NCBI RefSeq assembly: GCF_002903165.1
Contig: NZ_PPSK01000012.1
Location: forward strand, 1 to 64,000
Direction of reading: 5' to 3'
Length of the DNA: 64,000 bases
Source: Halopseudomonas oceani
GTDB lineage: Bacteria; Pseudomonadota; Gammaproteobacteria; Pseudomonadales; Pseudomonadaceae
Below, in pieces: positions 10,078-18,926 of this stretch. Positions within the stretch are counted from its first letter, which is position 1. Each line of letters begins with the position of its first letter. Under the pieces are notes generated by a model. That model had not been told where the DNA came from. It ran no database searches and saw nothing but the letters and a program-made list of their open reading frames with translations. A program made the position numbers and the translations under genes.

Positions 10078-13000
10078 TTCACCGTCAACGCGGGCAATGC
10101 GACCAGAACAGACAGCGGCATCGGCGCCGATACGCTATCGGCCAACCTGGCTAACAACAGCATCACTCTGCAAACAGTCGCCAGCGGTAGCGAAGCGGGC
10201 GACATCAACGTCCAGGCCGCCGTTACCTGGAGTGCCGACACCACGCTGACGCTGAGCGCTCATAATGACATCAACATCAATGCCGCCGTCACCGCCCAAG
10301 GTGCAAACGGCAAAGTCGCCTTGCAATACGGCCAAGCCACTCCTGATGGCGGCGCGGCGGACTACCACATCAACGCCCCCATCAATCTGCAAAACGGCAA
10401 CAACTTCAGCACCCAAAAAGGCTCGACCGGCAGTGTGATCAGCTACACCGTGGTCAACGATGCTGCGGCGCTGCAAGCCATGAACAGCGACTTGAACGCC
10501 AACTATGCTGTGGGCAGTAATATTGACCTGGGCAGTATCAGCAATTGGCAGCCAGTGGGTGGGAGTGATCGATTCACCGGCACGTTCAACGGCCTGGGCC
10601 ACACCCTCAGCAACATCACCATCAACCGCAGTGGTACGGATTTTGTTGGCTTGTTCGGCGCTACCGCCAGCGGCAGCGTGATCCGCGATATTGGGCTTGT
10701 GGGGGGTAACGTCTCCGGCCGTAATCATGTCGGCGGGCTGGTCGGCGTAAGCTCAGGCATCATCAGCAACGCCTATGCAACGGGCAGCATTGAGGGCACT
10801 GGAAGAGTCGGCGGGCTGGTCGGCTTTAACCAATCGGGAACCATCATCAACGCCTACGCCACCGGCAGCGTTAAGGGCAGTGATAACTACATCGGCGGGC
10901 TGGTTGGATATAACCAGGGAACCATCAACAACGCCTATGCCACCGGCGACGTTGAGGGCAGTGGTGAATTCGTCGGCGGGCTAGTCGGGGCCAGCAGCTC
11001 GGGAACCATCAATAACGCCTATGCCACCGGCAGCGTCTCGGGCCGTAAAGTCGTCGGCGGGCTAGTCGGAGAGCATAGATCGGGAACCCTCAGCAACGTC
11101 TATGCCACCGGCAGCGTTGAGGGCAGTGATAACTTTGTAGGCGGGCTAGTCGGATATAACAACTCGGGAACCATCAGCAACGCCTATGCCACCGGCAGCG
11201 TTAAGGGCGGTGATGGCTACGTCGGCGGGCTGATCGGATCCAACCACGAAACCATCAGCAACGTCTATGCTACCGGCAGCGTTGAGGGTATTTACTCCGT
11301 CGGCGGGCTAGTCGGGTCCACCAGCAGCTCGGGAAACATCAATAACGCCTATGCCACCGGCAGTGTCTCGGGCGGTGACTACGTCGGCGGGCTGGTCGGA
11401 TCCAACTTCGGAACCATAAGCAACGCCTATGCCACCGGCAGCGTTGAAGGCGAGGAAAAAGTCGGCGGGCTGGCCGGAGAACACAATATTGGCACTATCA
11501 ACAACGCCTATGCTACCGGCAGCGTCTCGGGCCTTAACGACGTCGGCGGGCTGGCCGGATCCAACTTCGGAACCATAAGCAACGCCTATGCCACCGGCAG
11601 CGTTGAGGGCAGTGGAAGAGTCGGCGGGCTGATTGGATACCTTCTAGACGTAACTAGAGCCACCAAAAGCTACTGGAACACCGAAACAAGCGGCCAAACC
11701 AGCGCAGTAGGCTATAGCTCCGGAGGTAGCGCTGGTATCACCGGCTTGACCAATGCACAAATGCTGCAAGCCGACAGCTTCACAGGCTGGGATATGGATA
11801 CGCAAGGCGGAGCGGGCACGGTCTGGCGTATCTACGAGGGTCATACCGCCCCGTTGTTGCGTCACTTTTTGACCGCCCTTGAAGTCACCGGCGACAGCTT
11901 CACCACCTACAACGGCACTGACCAGTCCGGCGCCTGGAGCGCCGCCGGCGAGTACGATGCTGATCACATCTTTGGCCAAGCCAGCGGCGGTGGACGCAAC
12001 GCAGGCAGCTACGCCGTAGATATTAGCGGTCTGTACTCCGATCAACAGGGCTACGACCTGATCACCACCAACGGCACCCTGACCATCAGCAAGGCCCAGG
12101 CCACCGTCACCGCCAACAGCGGCAGTACCACCTATAACGGCACAGAGCAAAGCGTCAGCGGCTTTACTGTCGATGGCCTGGTTAACGGCGAAGACCAAAG
12201 CGTACTCAGCAGCGTGACCACCAGCGGCGGCAAGGGCACCAACGCTGGCAGCTACACGCTGACCGCCAGTGGCACCGACGGCAACTACGAGCTGACCTTC
12301 GTAGATGGCACCCTCACCATCAACAAGGCCCAGGCCACCGTAACTGCCAACAGCGGTACCACCACTTACAACGGCACCGAGCAGAGCGTCAGCGGCTTTA
12401 CTGTCGATGGTTTGGTTAACGGCGAAGACCAAAGCGTACTGACTGGCGTGACCACCAGCGGCGGTAAAGGCACCAATGCCGGTAGCTACGTATTGACCGC
12501 CAGCGGCAGCGACGGCAACTACGAGCTGACCTTTGTCAACGGCACCCTGACCATCGAACGCAAGGCCATCACCGGCAGCATCAGCGCCGACGGCAAGACC
12601 TACGACGGCAGCACCTACGCCAACACCCACGGCACCCTGGACGGCGTAATCAGCGGCGATGATCTGCAGTTCAACACCACCGGCGCCTTCGCTGACAAGC
12701 ACGTCGGCACCGGCAAGCAGGTGACCGTCAGCGGCTCACTCGGTGGCGATGATGCGGGCAACTATGTGCTCACCACCAACAGCAGCACCACGGCCAACAT
12801 CGACCGCAAGACCATCACTGCCGACATCCACGCCCTGGACAAGCTGTTCGACGGCTCGCTCGCGGCGACCCTCGAAGGCGTGCTCAACGGCACCATCAGC
12901 GGTGATGACGTTGCGCTGCAGCTCAGCGGTGTGTTCGCCAGCCTCAAGCCGGGCGAGAACCGCGTTCTGGTGGATGCCTCACTGACCGGTGCTGACGCAG

Positions 13001-13188
13001 GCAACTACCAACTGGTTGCCCCGAACTCGGTACCCGCCAACATGCAGGGCTTTGTTCAGAGCGAAGACTACCAATCGGCCAATGTGAGTCAGCCGCCTGA
13101 ATCACGCCAGTTGAGTGCACCGGATGACACCGGCTACCTGCTCAACATTGATGATAACGCCCTGCGCCTGACAGCCTCTGGACAGTAA
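9088..13188 (+). CDS. TPS-type giant adhesin, copy 3
   Basis: The 1366-residue protein has a signal peptide (residues 1 to about 29) and a TPS head nearly identical to copy 2, including NPNGVLFGQGA, up to about residue 330. There the sequence switches abruptly to a different linker (AGNATRTDSG). A regular GLUG array follows: twelve VGGL(V/I/A)G units alternating with NAYATGSV strings (about 10728-11640). A degenerate MBG unit, two full MBG repeats, a YDG-like domain (12553-12798) and the conserved tail complete the protein. The last residues (LRLTASGQ) differ from copies 1 and 2. I saw no cysteine. The alternating strings suggest a repetitive beta-solenoid stalk. Function inferred as adhesion; the ligand is unknown. 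Confidence 0.88.
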   Translation: MNRTARHPNFAPTALAIAISLSAANLHAADLPTGGNIVGGSGSISQAGNSLNVQQNSDKLITNWDSFDIGAGHTVNFYQPGSNSVALNRVIGEDASAIYGNLNANGKVFLVNPNGVLFGQGAAVNVGALVASTLSLSDEDFNNGDYQFQGDGNNAAVINRGTLNADQGAVALLGGQVSNHGIIQANQGTVALAAGDKITLDFAGDGLLNVTVDEGTLNALVENHQLVRANGGQVVMTANATNALLQTVVNNTGVIEAHTLDNQSGTIVLKGGFNGGTVNVAGTLDASAPNSGDGGFIDTSGAHVKIAGGTQVTTKANNGTTGEWLIDPTDFTVNAGNATRTDSGIGADTLSANLANNSITLQTVASGSEAGDINVQAAVTWSADTTLTLSAHNDININAAVTAQGANGKVALQYGQATPDGGAADYHINAPINLQNGNNFSTQKGSTGSVISYTVVNDAAALQAMNSDLNANYAVGSNIDLGSISNWQPVGGSDRFTGTFNGLGHTLSNITINRSGTDFVGLFGATASGSVIRDIGLVGGNVSGRNHVGGLVGVSSGIISNAYATGSIEGTGRVGGLVGFNQSGTIINAYATGSVKGSDNYIGGLVGYNQGTINNAYATGDVEGSGEFVGGLVGASSSGTINNAYATGSVSGRKVVGGLVGEHRSGTLSNVYATGSVEGSDNFVGGLVGYNNSGTISNAYATGSVKGGDGYVGGLIGSNHETISNVYATGSVEGIYSVGGLVGSTSSSGNINNAYATGSVSGGDYVGGLVGSNFGTISNAYATGSVEGEEKVGGLAGEHNIGTINNAYATGSVSGLNDVGGLAGSNFGTISNAYATGSVEGSGRVGGLIGYLLDVTRATKSYWNTETSGQTSAVGYSSGGSAGITGLTNAQMLQADSFTGWDMDTQGGAGTVWRIYEGHTAPLLRHFLTALEVTGDSFTTYNGTDQSGAWSAAGEYDADHIFGQASGGGRNAGSYAVDISGLYSDQQGYDLITTNGTLTISKAQATVTANSGSTTYNGTEQSVSGFTVDGLVNGEDQSVLSSVTTSGGKGTNAGSYTLTASGTDGNYELTFVDGTLTINKAQATVTANSGTTTYNGTEQSVSGFTVDGLVNGEDQSVLTGVTTSGGKGTNAGSYVLTASGSDGNYELTFVNGTLTIERKAITGSISADGKTYDGSTYANTHGTLDGVISGDDLQFNTTGAFADKHVGTGKQVTVSGSLGGDDAGNYVLTTNSSTTANIDRKTITADIHALDKLFDGSLAATLEGVLNGTISGDDVALQLSGVFASLKPGENRVLVDASLTGADAGNYQLVAPNSVPANMQGFVQSEDYQSANVSQPPESRQLSAPDDTGYLLNIDDNALRLTASGQ
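10728..11640 (+). repeat. GLUG repeat array in adhesin copy 3
   Basis: Twelve units of roughly 70-80 bp encode VGGLVG-x(4-6)-G-(T/N)I-NNAYATGSV-(E/S/K)G with few changes. Neighbouring units share whole words, such as GSNFGTISNAYATGSVEG, which occurs twice. GLUG blocks in copies 1 and 2 are much more diverged, so this array is probably young. Confidence 0.9.
12085..12552 (+). repeat. Two tandem MBG repeats in adhesin copy 3
   Basis: Units start at 12085 and 12319, 234 bp each, then the frame runs into the YDG-like domain at 12553. They are the same repeat family as 2563-3498 and 6991-8634. Confidence 0.95.
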
Positions 13189-13196
13189 ACGACAAA

Positions 13197-13223
13197 GGTA
13201 TCGGCCCGCAGAGGGCCGATACC
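13197..13223 (+). terminator. Hairpin at the end of the adhesin array
   Basis: A perfect 11-bp inverted repeat (GGTATCGGCCC at 13197-13207, its complement at 13213-13223, 5-nt loop) begins 8 bases after the copy 3 stop codon. No T-run follows on the + strand, so it is a possible but atypical terminator or 3' stabiliser. Confidence 0.5.
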
Positions 13224-13415
13224 CGCAGCGTCCGATGCAGCGCAACCCATTTCGCCCCTGTTACTTTTTCAGTATCGGTTGTACCTCGACACCAATCATT
13301 TTCAGCGGGGCCGGCCGCACTCAACAACCGGGCAATAGCTGCAGCGACCGGGTAGTTGCGTGCTGCCGAAAGGATTAGTCTGTCGCTAGACAGCTAGCCA
13401 TGACAACGGGATGAG

Positions 13416-14708
13416 ATGAACGGAATCGTGAACGATTTTCTGCTGAGTAATCAGCAGGCTCTGCACTTGGGGATCGCCCTGCTGCTTGGTGCCGTGATAG
13501 GCATTCAGCGGGGCTGGCAGGCCCGGAACAGAAAGGCGGGCGAGCGCATTGCCGGCGTTCGGACCTTTGCCCTGGTGGGACTGTTTGGGGGCATCAGCGC
13601 CTTGCTGGCAGAGGAGATAACCATCTGGGTGCTGCCGGCAGCGATACTGTCACTGACTGCCATTACCTTGGTCGCGTTCAGTCATCAGGCGCGTCAGCAA
13701 AACACCTTCAGCATCACCAACCTGATCTGTCTGCTGCTGACCTTCAGTTACGGCGCGGTAACGATTGCCGTTTCGCCCGCACTGGCGGCGGCCGCTGCTG
13801 TCATCACTGCCATCATTCTCGACAATCGCGAGGAAATTCACGGCCTGCTCAACCGTCTGCAGGAAAAAGAGCTGGATGCCGGCCTGAAACTGCTGCTGAT
13901 TACCGTGGTTATGTTGCCACTGCTGCCCAACAGAGGCTTCGGGCCTGGCGAAGCGCTGAATCCGTACAACATCTGGATCATGGTGGTGCTGATCGCCATG
14001 ATCTCGTTCATAGGCTACTTTGCCGTCCGTGTTGTGGGCACTGCCAAAGGCATCCTATTCACCAGCCTGTTTGCCGGGCTCAGCTCGTCCACCGCACTGA
14101 CATTGCACTATGCCAAGGCGTCGCGTTCGGCCGATGAGCTGAGCCCACAGCTGGCTGCGGGTATTCTCATTGCCTGTGGCACCATGTTCCCGCGCATTCT
14201 GGTGTATTGCACACTGCTGAATCAGGCACTGCTGCCCGTGCTGCTGGGACCGGTACTGATCACCGTACTGTTTATTTATGTCCCTGCCCTGCTGATCTGG
14301 TATCAGCATAGAGACACACTCACCACAGAGCAGCCCACACTCAACAAGAACCCGTTGGATCTCAGTTCGGCACTGATATTTGGCGCGCTGCTGGCGGCGA
14401 TTCTGCTGCTGGCCGAGCTGCTCACGCAATGGCTGGGGGACAAGGGGGTACTGATGTTGTCGGTGGTATCCGGCCTTGTAGATGTAGACGCGATCACCCT
14501 GGCCATCGCCCGTTTGTCTCTGGGTTCATTGGATCAGGAAACCGCGGTCATCGCCATACTGCTGGCGACCCTCAGTAACAGCCTGATCAAGGCAGCGATG
14601 GCACTGATATTCGGCACCCGCAGCCTGGGGCTCAGGGTGGCCATTCCGATGGTCATCGCCGTCGGCGCAGGGGTACTGGCCGCGTGGCTGCAGGCAGTCA
14701 TGAGCTGA
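13416..14708 (+). CDS. MgtC/SapB family integral membrane protein (DUF4010)
   Basis: A 430-residue polytopic membrane protein. The N-terminal part (LGIALLLGAVIGIQRGWQ, then GVRTFALVGLFGG) is the MgtC-like pattern, in which the conserved GIER-type motif reads GIQR here. The remainder, with many hydrophobic segments, fits the DUF4010 domain usually fused to it. MgtC-like proteins are linked to magnesium limitation, ATP-synthase modulation or virulence in some bacteria, but the fused DUF4010 form has no settled function. It stands alone, with about 225-bp gaps on both sides. The chosen ATG is preceded by a GGGA-type ribosome site. Confidence 0.75.
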   Translation: MNGIVNDFLLSNQQALHLGIALLLGAVIGIQRGWQARNRKAGERIAGVRTFALVGLFGGISALLAEEITIWVLPAAILSLTAITLVAFSHQARQQNTFSITNLICLLLTFSYGAVTIAVSPALAAAAAVITAIILDNREEIHGLLNRLQEKELDAGLKLLLITVVMLPLLPNRGFGPGEALNPYNIWIMVVLIAMISFIGYFAVRVVGTAKGILFTSLFAGLSSSTALTLHYAKASRSADELSPQLAAGILIACGTMFPRILVYCTLLNQALLPVLLGPVLITVLFIYVPALLIWYQHRDTLTTEQPTLNKNPLDLSSALIFGALLAAILLLAELLTQWLGDKGVLMLSVVSGLVDVDAITLAIARLSLGSLDQETAVIAILLATLSNSLIKAAMALIFGTRSLGLRVAIPMVIAVGAGVLAAWLQAVMS

Positions 14709-14930
14709 GGCGGCGAACTGACAGCAGTCCTGGCGGGCAAGATCCACTCAACGTGCTGGATACGGCGTTATGCGCGTGCAAAAGAAAACCCCTAGCGTCG
14801 AGTGCAGAAATGACCAGCATGATCAAGCGACCTCAACGGCAGTATGGCTAGACGGTATTGAACAGGTTGATCATACTATTTTCCATTTAGGCCAAAATCC
14901 CATCTTTCGTCCGAGGCGCTACGAGACACC

Positions 14931-15782
14931 ATGTCGAGCATTGCAATCACCGATCTGACGGTGCCAAGGGACATCGACAGCGTCTCGCGACCGGTGGTGG
15001 CCCTGAGTGCCACATCGGTAGCAAATGACTGGGAAAATGCAAAGCACCAACACCGCAAGGCGCAGTTGATCTACTCCCTACGCGGCATCCTCAACTGCGA
15101 AATTGAAGACGGCGTCTGGATCGTGCCGCCGCAATGCGCCATATGGATACCGGGAGACTTGCCGCATGCGGCGCGGGGGGCAGGTGAAACGGAATGCTAT
15201 TGCCTGTTCGTCGAGCCAGACGCCGCACCGGACCTTCCGAAAACCTGTTGCACCATTTCGGTATCGCCACTGCTACGTGAGTTGCTGGTGAAGGTGGCCG
15301 GCTTTCCTGAGCTTTACGCACCGGGCGGACGGGAAGACCGACTGATTGCCACGTTGCTCGATGAGTTGGCGGCAGCGCCGGTGGAAGACCTGCATCTGCC
15401 CATGCCGCGCGACCCACGACTGCGCAACCTCGTAGAAATGATGCTGGCCGATCCCTCGGACAAGACCGCCAAGGCCGATTGGGCTATCCGCATTGGCATG
15501 AGCGAGCGAAGCATGAGCCGGCTTCTGCTGCATGAGATTGGCATGAGCTTCGGCCGCTGGCGTCGGCAGCTGCATGTGATTCTTGCGCTTCAACGTTTGA
15601 CCAAGGGTGAAAGCGTGCAAACGGTAGCTTTGGAACTGGGATACGAAAATGCCAGCGGGTTCGTCACCATGTTCCGCAAGGCGGTGGGCAAGCCTCCGGC
15701 ACGCTATCTCTCGGATCGCTTGGGCGGCGCGGAGCTTGCTTCGGTGCCTGGCATCATGCTCCCCGATAACGTCTCGCCCTGA
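14931..15782 (+). CDS. AraC-family transcriptional regulator (NimR-like architecture)
   Basis: A 283-residue protein. The N-terminal cupin-like sensor domain (HQHRKAQLIYSLRG, then VPPQCAIWIPGDLPH) is followed by a C-terminal AraC double helix-turn-helix. Helix 1 lies around GMSERSMSRLLLHEIGMSF and helix 2 around VQTVALELGYENASGFVTMFRKAVG. This layout is typical of the NimR/YdeC-like group with an H-x-H-x(n)-L sensor. The ribosome-binding site is weak. The gene lies upstream of the TonB receptor on the same strand but 389 bp away, so regulation of that receptor is possible but unproven. Confidence 0.8.
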   Translation: MSSIAITDLTVPRDIDSVSRPVVALSATSVANDWENAKHQHRKAQLIYSLRGILNCEIEDGVWIVPPQCAIWIPGDLPHAARGAGETECYCLFVEPDAAPDLPKTCCTISVSPLLRELLVKVAGFPELYAPGGREDRLIATLLDELAAAPVEDLHLPMPRDPRLRNLVEMMLADPSDKTAKADWAIRIGMSERSMSRLLLHEIGMSFGRWRRQLHVILALQRLTKGESVQTVALELGYENASGFVTMFRKAVGKPPARYLSDRLGGAELASVPGIMLPDNVSP

Positions 15783-16171
15783 TCGCACTTTGCAGTGCTG
15801 GCTCGAAAACGCAGTCCCCCTCTGGCGTTAATCATCTTTCCTTAGGCTGGCGATATCGCCGGCATGTCGCACAGCTCTGTTGATGGTAAAGGCCAACTTC
15901 GCGTCGGGAACAAAGCCCGCCTCGGCAGCCTGCAACTGCCAACATTAACGGAGCGCTTGGCCAAAGCGCAGCAAACCACCATTAGGCGGCGTGTGCTCAC
16001 GCTGAGAAAAAGCCGCTGAGCAAGACTCTACAAGCATCCTATTCACTACAGCCACGTCGGCGAACAGCGTTGCGATTGGCCTAAATGAATAACAATCTGG
16101 CCTGATTTCGCCATCACGCCTCTCTGCCTTCATTGTTAAATACGGCATTCAAATGCAAATGAGTATTATTG
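15783..16171. other. Gene-free region before the siderophore receptor
   Basis: No convincing coding sequence lies here; a 67-codon minus-strand frame at 15945-16148 has no ribosome site or recognisable features. The right end is AT-rich and carries a Fur-box-like sequence. The region probably holds the receptor promoter. Confidence 0.55.
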
Positions 16172-16172
16172 A
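16154..16172 (+). promoter_or_regulatory. Possible Fur box at the receptor start codon
   Basis: GCAAATGAGTATTATT at 16155-16170 resembles Fur boxes of pseudomonad siderophore receptors (GCAAATGAGAATNATT type), with one clear mismatch in the core. It directly abuts the ATG at 16172. An in-frame TGA at 16160 prevents an earlier start, and no Shine-Dalgarno sequence is visible. Confidence 0.45.
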
Positions 16173-18400
16173 TGCCAAAACCAACAACCACCAAGAGCGT
16201 GCCCCGCACCCTGCTCGGCTCAGCTATTGCGGCAGCAGTTTTCATTGGCGCGCAGGGCGCAAACGCCGCTGAGCCAACGCAGATCCAAACCAAGACCGGG
16301 GCAGCTCAGGGAGAAATAGCCTTGCCGGCTATTGCCGTAACCGGCCAGAGTGATAGAGCAACCACCGAAGATACCGGTTCCTACACCACGGGCGAGACGG
16401 CCGCTGCGACGCATCTGCCGCTGTCCCTGCGGGAAACCCCGCAGGCGGTAACGGTGATCACCCGCCAGCGTATGGATGATCAGCAGTTGAATTCGGTGCA
16501 GGAAGTGCTGGAGAACACCACGGGTGTCGAGTCCTACCAGTCCGACAGCGAGCGAACGAGTTTCTATTCCCGTGGTTTCCTGATCAACAACATTCAGTAC
16601 GACGGCATCCCCACCGTGGTCGGCAACATCGTCAACGGGAGCGGAATCGGCTCTCTCGATACGGCGTTCTATGACCGTGTCGAAGTAGTACGCGGCGGCT
16701 CTGGCCTGCTGACGGGTACCGGTAATCCCTCCGCCGCTATCAATCTGGTGCGCAAGCGGCCGACCCGTGACTTCTCGGCAGCGGCTTCGCTTGGTGCTGG
16801 GAGTTGGGACAACTACCGGAGCATGGGCGACATCTCGACGCCATTGACCGATGACGGCCGCATCCGTGCGCGGTTGGTGGGCACGTACCAGGACGGACAC
16901 TCGTATCTCGACGGCTACAAACCCAAGAGGCAGTCGTTCTACGGCATCATCGAAGCAGACCTAACCTCAGATACAACGGTGAGCCTCGGCTACGAGTACC
17001 AGGACATCACTCCGAAGGGCTCCACCTGGGGCGGTTTGCCGCTCTGGTTCAGCGACGGTACACAGGCGGAGTATTCACGCTCCAAGAACTATGCACAGGA
17101 CTGGAGCTATTGGGACAACACCCTCAAGACAGCGTTTGCCGAGATCGAGCACCGCTTCGCCAATGGCTGGGCGCTTCGGGCCGTGGCTAATCAGTACCGT
17201 ACCGAATACGATGCCGAACTGCTCGGTCTGGTCGGTCGTCCCGATCGCGCTACGGGACTGGGCACCTATCCCAACGGGGCCTACCCGGTCGCCCTGGCGT
17301 CTGAGGGCCATAGCCGCCAAAACACCTTCGACGTGATGGCCAGCGGCCCCTTCGAGCTACTGGGTCGACAGCACGAACTGGTGGTGGGGGCGACAAGTTC
17401 GCGCCGCAAGGCCAGCCAGGCGGATATCGCCCCGTTCTACGCAGGCTTGGTGCCGGTCAATGTCTATGATCTGAGTCCCGCCTTTCCCCGTCCTGATTTC
17501 GATGCCATGGCGCGAATACCGACCCGCACCCGGATCAAGCAGAACGGTGTCTACAGCGCAGCCCGATTCTCGCTGGCTGAGCCTCTGAAACTCATTGTCG
17601 GTGGCCGCTTCAGCAACTATGAGATCGACGACGTCAGCGGCAACTCGTCGTTGCATTACAAGAAGAGTAGTGAATTCACCCCGTATGCCGGCTTGATCTA
17701 CGACATCGACAAGTCCTATTCGGCTTACGTGAGCTACACGGGGATATTCAATCCGCAAACCGACTATCGCGACAGCAGCGGTAACGTGCTCACACCGAGC
17801 AAAGGAAAGACCACGGAAATTGGCCTCAAAGGGGCCTATATGGAGGGGCTTCTGAATGCGTCGGTTGCCTTATTCGAGACCGAACTGGACAACGCAGCAC
17901 AGATGGTTGCAGGAACCTATACACCAGCCGGTGCACAGGCTTACCAGGGCACCGATGGGACGAAATCGCGCGGCATTGAGCTTGATGTTCAGGGTGAGCT
18001 GGCGCGCGGCTGGAACATCTACGCCGGTATCGCCCATTTCACGGCACAAGATGGCGACGGCGCCCGTCTGAACACGCAGCTACCGCGCACCACCGCTCAG
18101 CTTTTCAACACCTATCAGTTGCCCGGACAGTGGAGCAAGTTGACGCTGGGCGCAGGCGTCCAATGGCAAAGCCGCTTCTACAAGGCCGCCAATACAGGCA
18201 CTAGCACCTTGGGCGGAGAACAGGATTCTTATGCCATAGCATCACTAATGGGGCGTTACGCGATCACCGATCAGACCAACGTGGCGGTCAACGTCAACAA
18301 CGTTTTCGACAAGGAGTACGCACTGCAGAAGGGCGATTACGACACCGTGGGTTACGGCGCTCCACGCAATGTGATGGTGACGCTGAACTACAGGTATTGA
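16172..18400 (+). CDS. TonB-dependent siderophore receptor
   Basis: A 742-residue outer-membrane receptor. The signal peptide covers about residues 1-33 (ANA/AEP). A TonB-box-like LPAIAVTGQ lies at 51-59. The plug domain begins near RETPQAVTVITRQRM and continues with TGVESYQSD...RGF and RVEVVRGGSGLLTGTGNPSAAINLVRKRP. A 22-strand barrel follows, ending in an aromatic residue (NYRY). There is no room for the N-terminal signalling (STN) domain of FpvA/FecA-type transducers. It imports a ferric siderophore with TonB-ExbBD energy; the ligand cannot be told from sequence alone. A TTG three bases upstream is an alternative start. Two small genes follow in the same direction. Confidence 0.92.
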   Translation: MPKPTTTKSVPRTLLGSAIAAAVFIGAQGANAAEPTQIQTKTGAAQGEIALPAIAVTGQSDRATTEDTGSYTTGETAAATHLPLSLRETPQAVTVITRQRMDDQQLNSVQEVLENTTGVESYQSDSERTSFYSRGFLINNIQYDGIPTVVGNIVNGSGIGSLDTAFYDRVEVVRGGSGLLTGTGNPSAAINLVRKRPTRDFSAAASLGAGSWDNYRSMGDISTPLTDDGRIRARLVGTYQDGHSYLDGYKPKRQSFYGIIEADLTSDTTVSLGYEYQDITPKGSTWGGLPLWFSDGTQAEYSRSKNYAQDWSYWDNTLKTAFAEIEHRFANGWALRAVANQYRTEYDAELLGLVGRPDRATGLGTYPNGAYPVALASEGHSRQNTFDVMASGPFELLGRQHELVVGATSSRRKASQADIAPFYAGLVPVNVYDLSPAFPRPDFDAMARIPTRTRIKQNGVYSAARFSLAEPLKLIVGGRFSNYEIDDVSGNSSLHYKKSSEFTPYAGLIYDIDKSYSAYVSYTGIFNPQTDYRDSSGNVLTPSKGKTTEIGLKGAYMEGLLNASVALFETELDNAAQMVAGTYTPAGAQAYQGTDGTKSRGIELDVQGELARGWNIYAGIAHFTAQDGDGARLNTQLPRTTAQLFNTYQLPGQWSKLTLGAGVQWQSRFYKAANTGTSTLGGEQDSYAIASLMGRYAITDQTNVAVNVNNVFDKEYALQKGDYDTVGYGAPRNVMVTLNYRY

Positions 18401-18473
18401 TTTGCTCTCAGGCGAACATTTCAGCACAGGGAAAACCTCTGCCATACAACCATCAACCATGGAGAAAGCGCTT

Positions 18474-18926
18474 ATGCCCCTTCAGCCCCCAGCACCAAAC
18501 CTGGCCACGAACACCTCAAGCAAGGTCGCCTTGTTCTGGCTAACGACAGCCGTAGGTGCCGTGCTGTTTGTCACCTTCCAGTTGTTCTTTTACATAAACG
18601 ATTATGTGAGAGCACAAGGCGCAACACCGGCGATTACGTTTGAACCCGGAGTACTGTGGGTTTTCCCCGCGTTCTACGGGTGCTGGATCGTCACTATGCT
18701 GCTCGCACTGATCGGAACCCAAAAGTCTCACTGGGTGACGCTCATTCTCGGCAGCCTGCTTGTGGCCCTGAATACCCTCGGGGGAATCTCCGACGGAATG
18801 CGTGACGGCTGGTACGTTGCCTTTTCGGCCGTATTCTTCATTACATTGCCGGGCGTGTTCGCCATTGCCGCCACCTGGCGTCACATCAAAGAAACAGGAA
18901 ACAACCATGACGATGAACAGCTCTGA
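18474..18926 (+). CDS. Small membrane protein of unknown function in the receptor operon
   Basis: A 150-residue protein with four hydrophobic segments (VALFWLTTAVGAVLFVTF, VLWVFPAFYGCWIVTMLLAL, VTLILGSLLVALNTLGG, VAFSAVFFITLPGVFAIAA). I chose the ATG at 18474 because GGAG lies nine bases upstream; the frame is open further upstream (ATG at 18459, TTG at 18402). It begins 73 bp after the TonB receptor stop and its end overlaps the next gene by 20 bp, so the three are probably co-transcribed. I do not recognise the family. A role linked to iron or siderophore uptake is inferred from position only. Confidence 0.65.
   Translation: MPLQPPAPNLATNTSSKVALFWLTTAVGAVLFVTFQLFFYINDYVRAQGATPAITFEPGVLWVFPAFYGCWIVTMLLALIGTQKSHWVTLILGSLLVALNTLGGISDGMRDGWYVAFSAVFFITLPGVFAIAATWRHIKETGNNHDDEQL

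Noticed and set aside
15945-16148. 67-codon minus-strand frame before the siderophore receptor
   Set aside because: No ribosome-binding site, no conserved features, and it overlaps the likely promoter region of the receptor.
18802-18906. Upstream extension of the third receptor-operon gene
   Set aside because: The ATG at 18907 has a good Shine-Dalgarno sequence; the extension lies wholly within the preceding gene.
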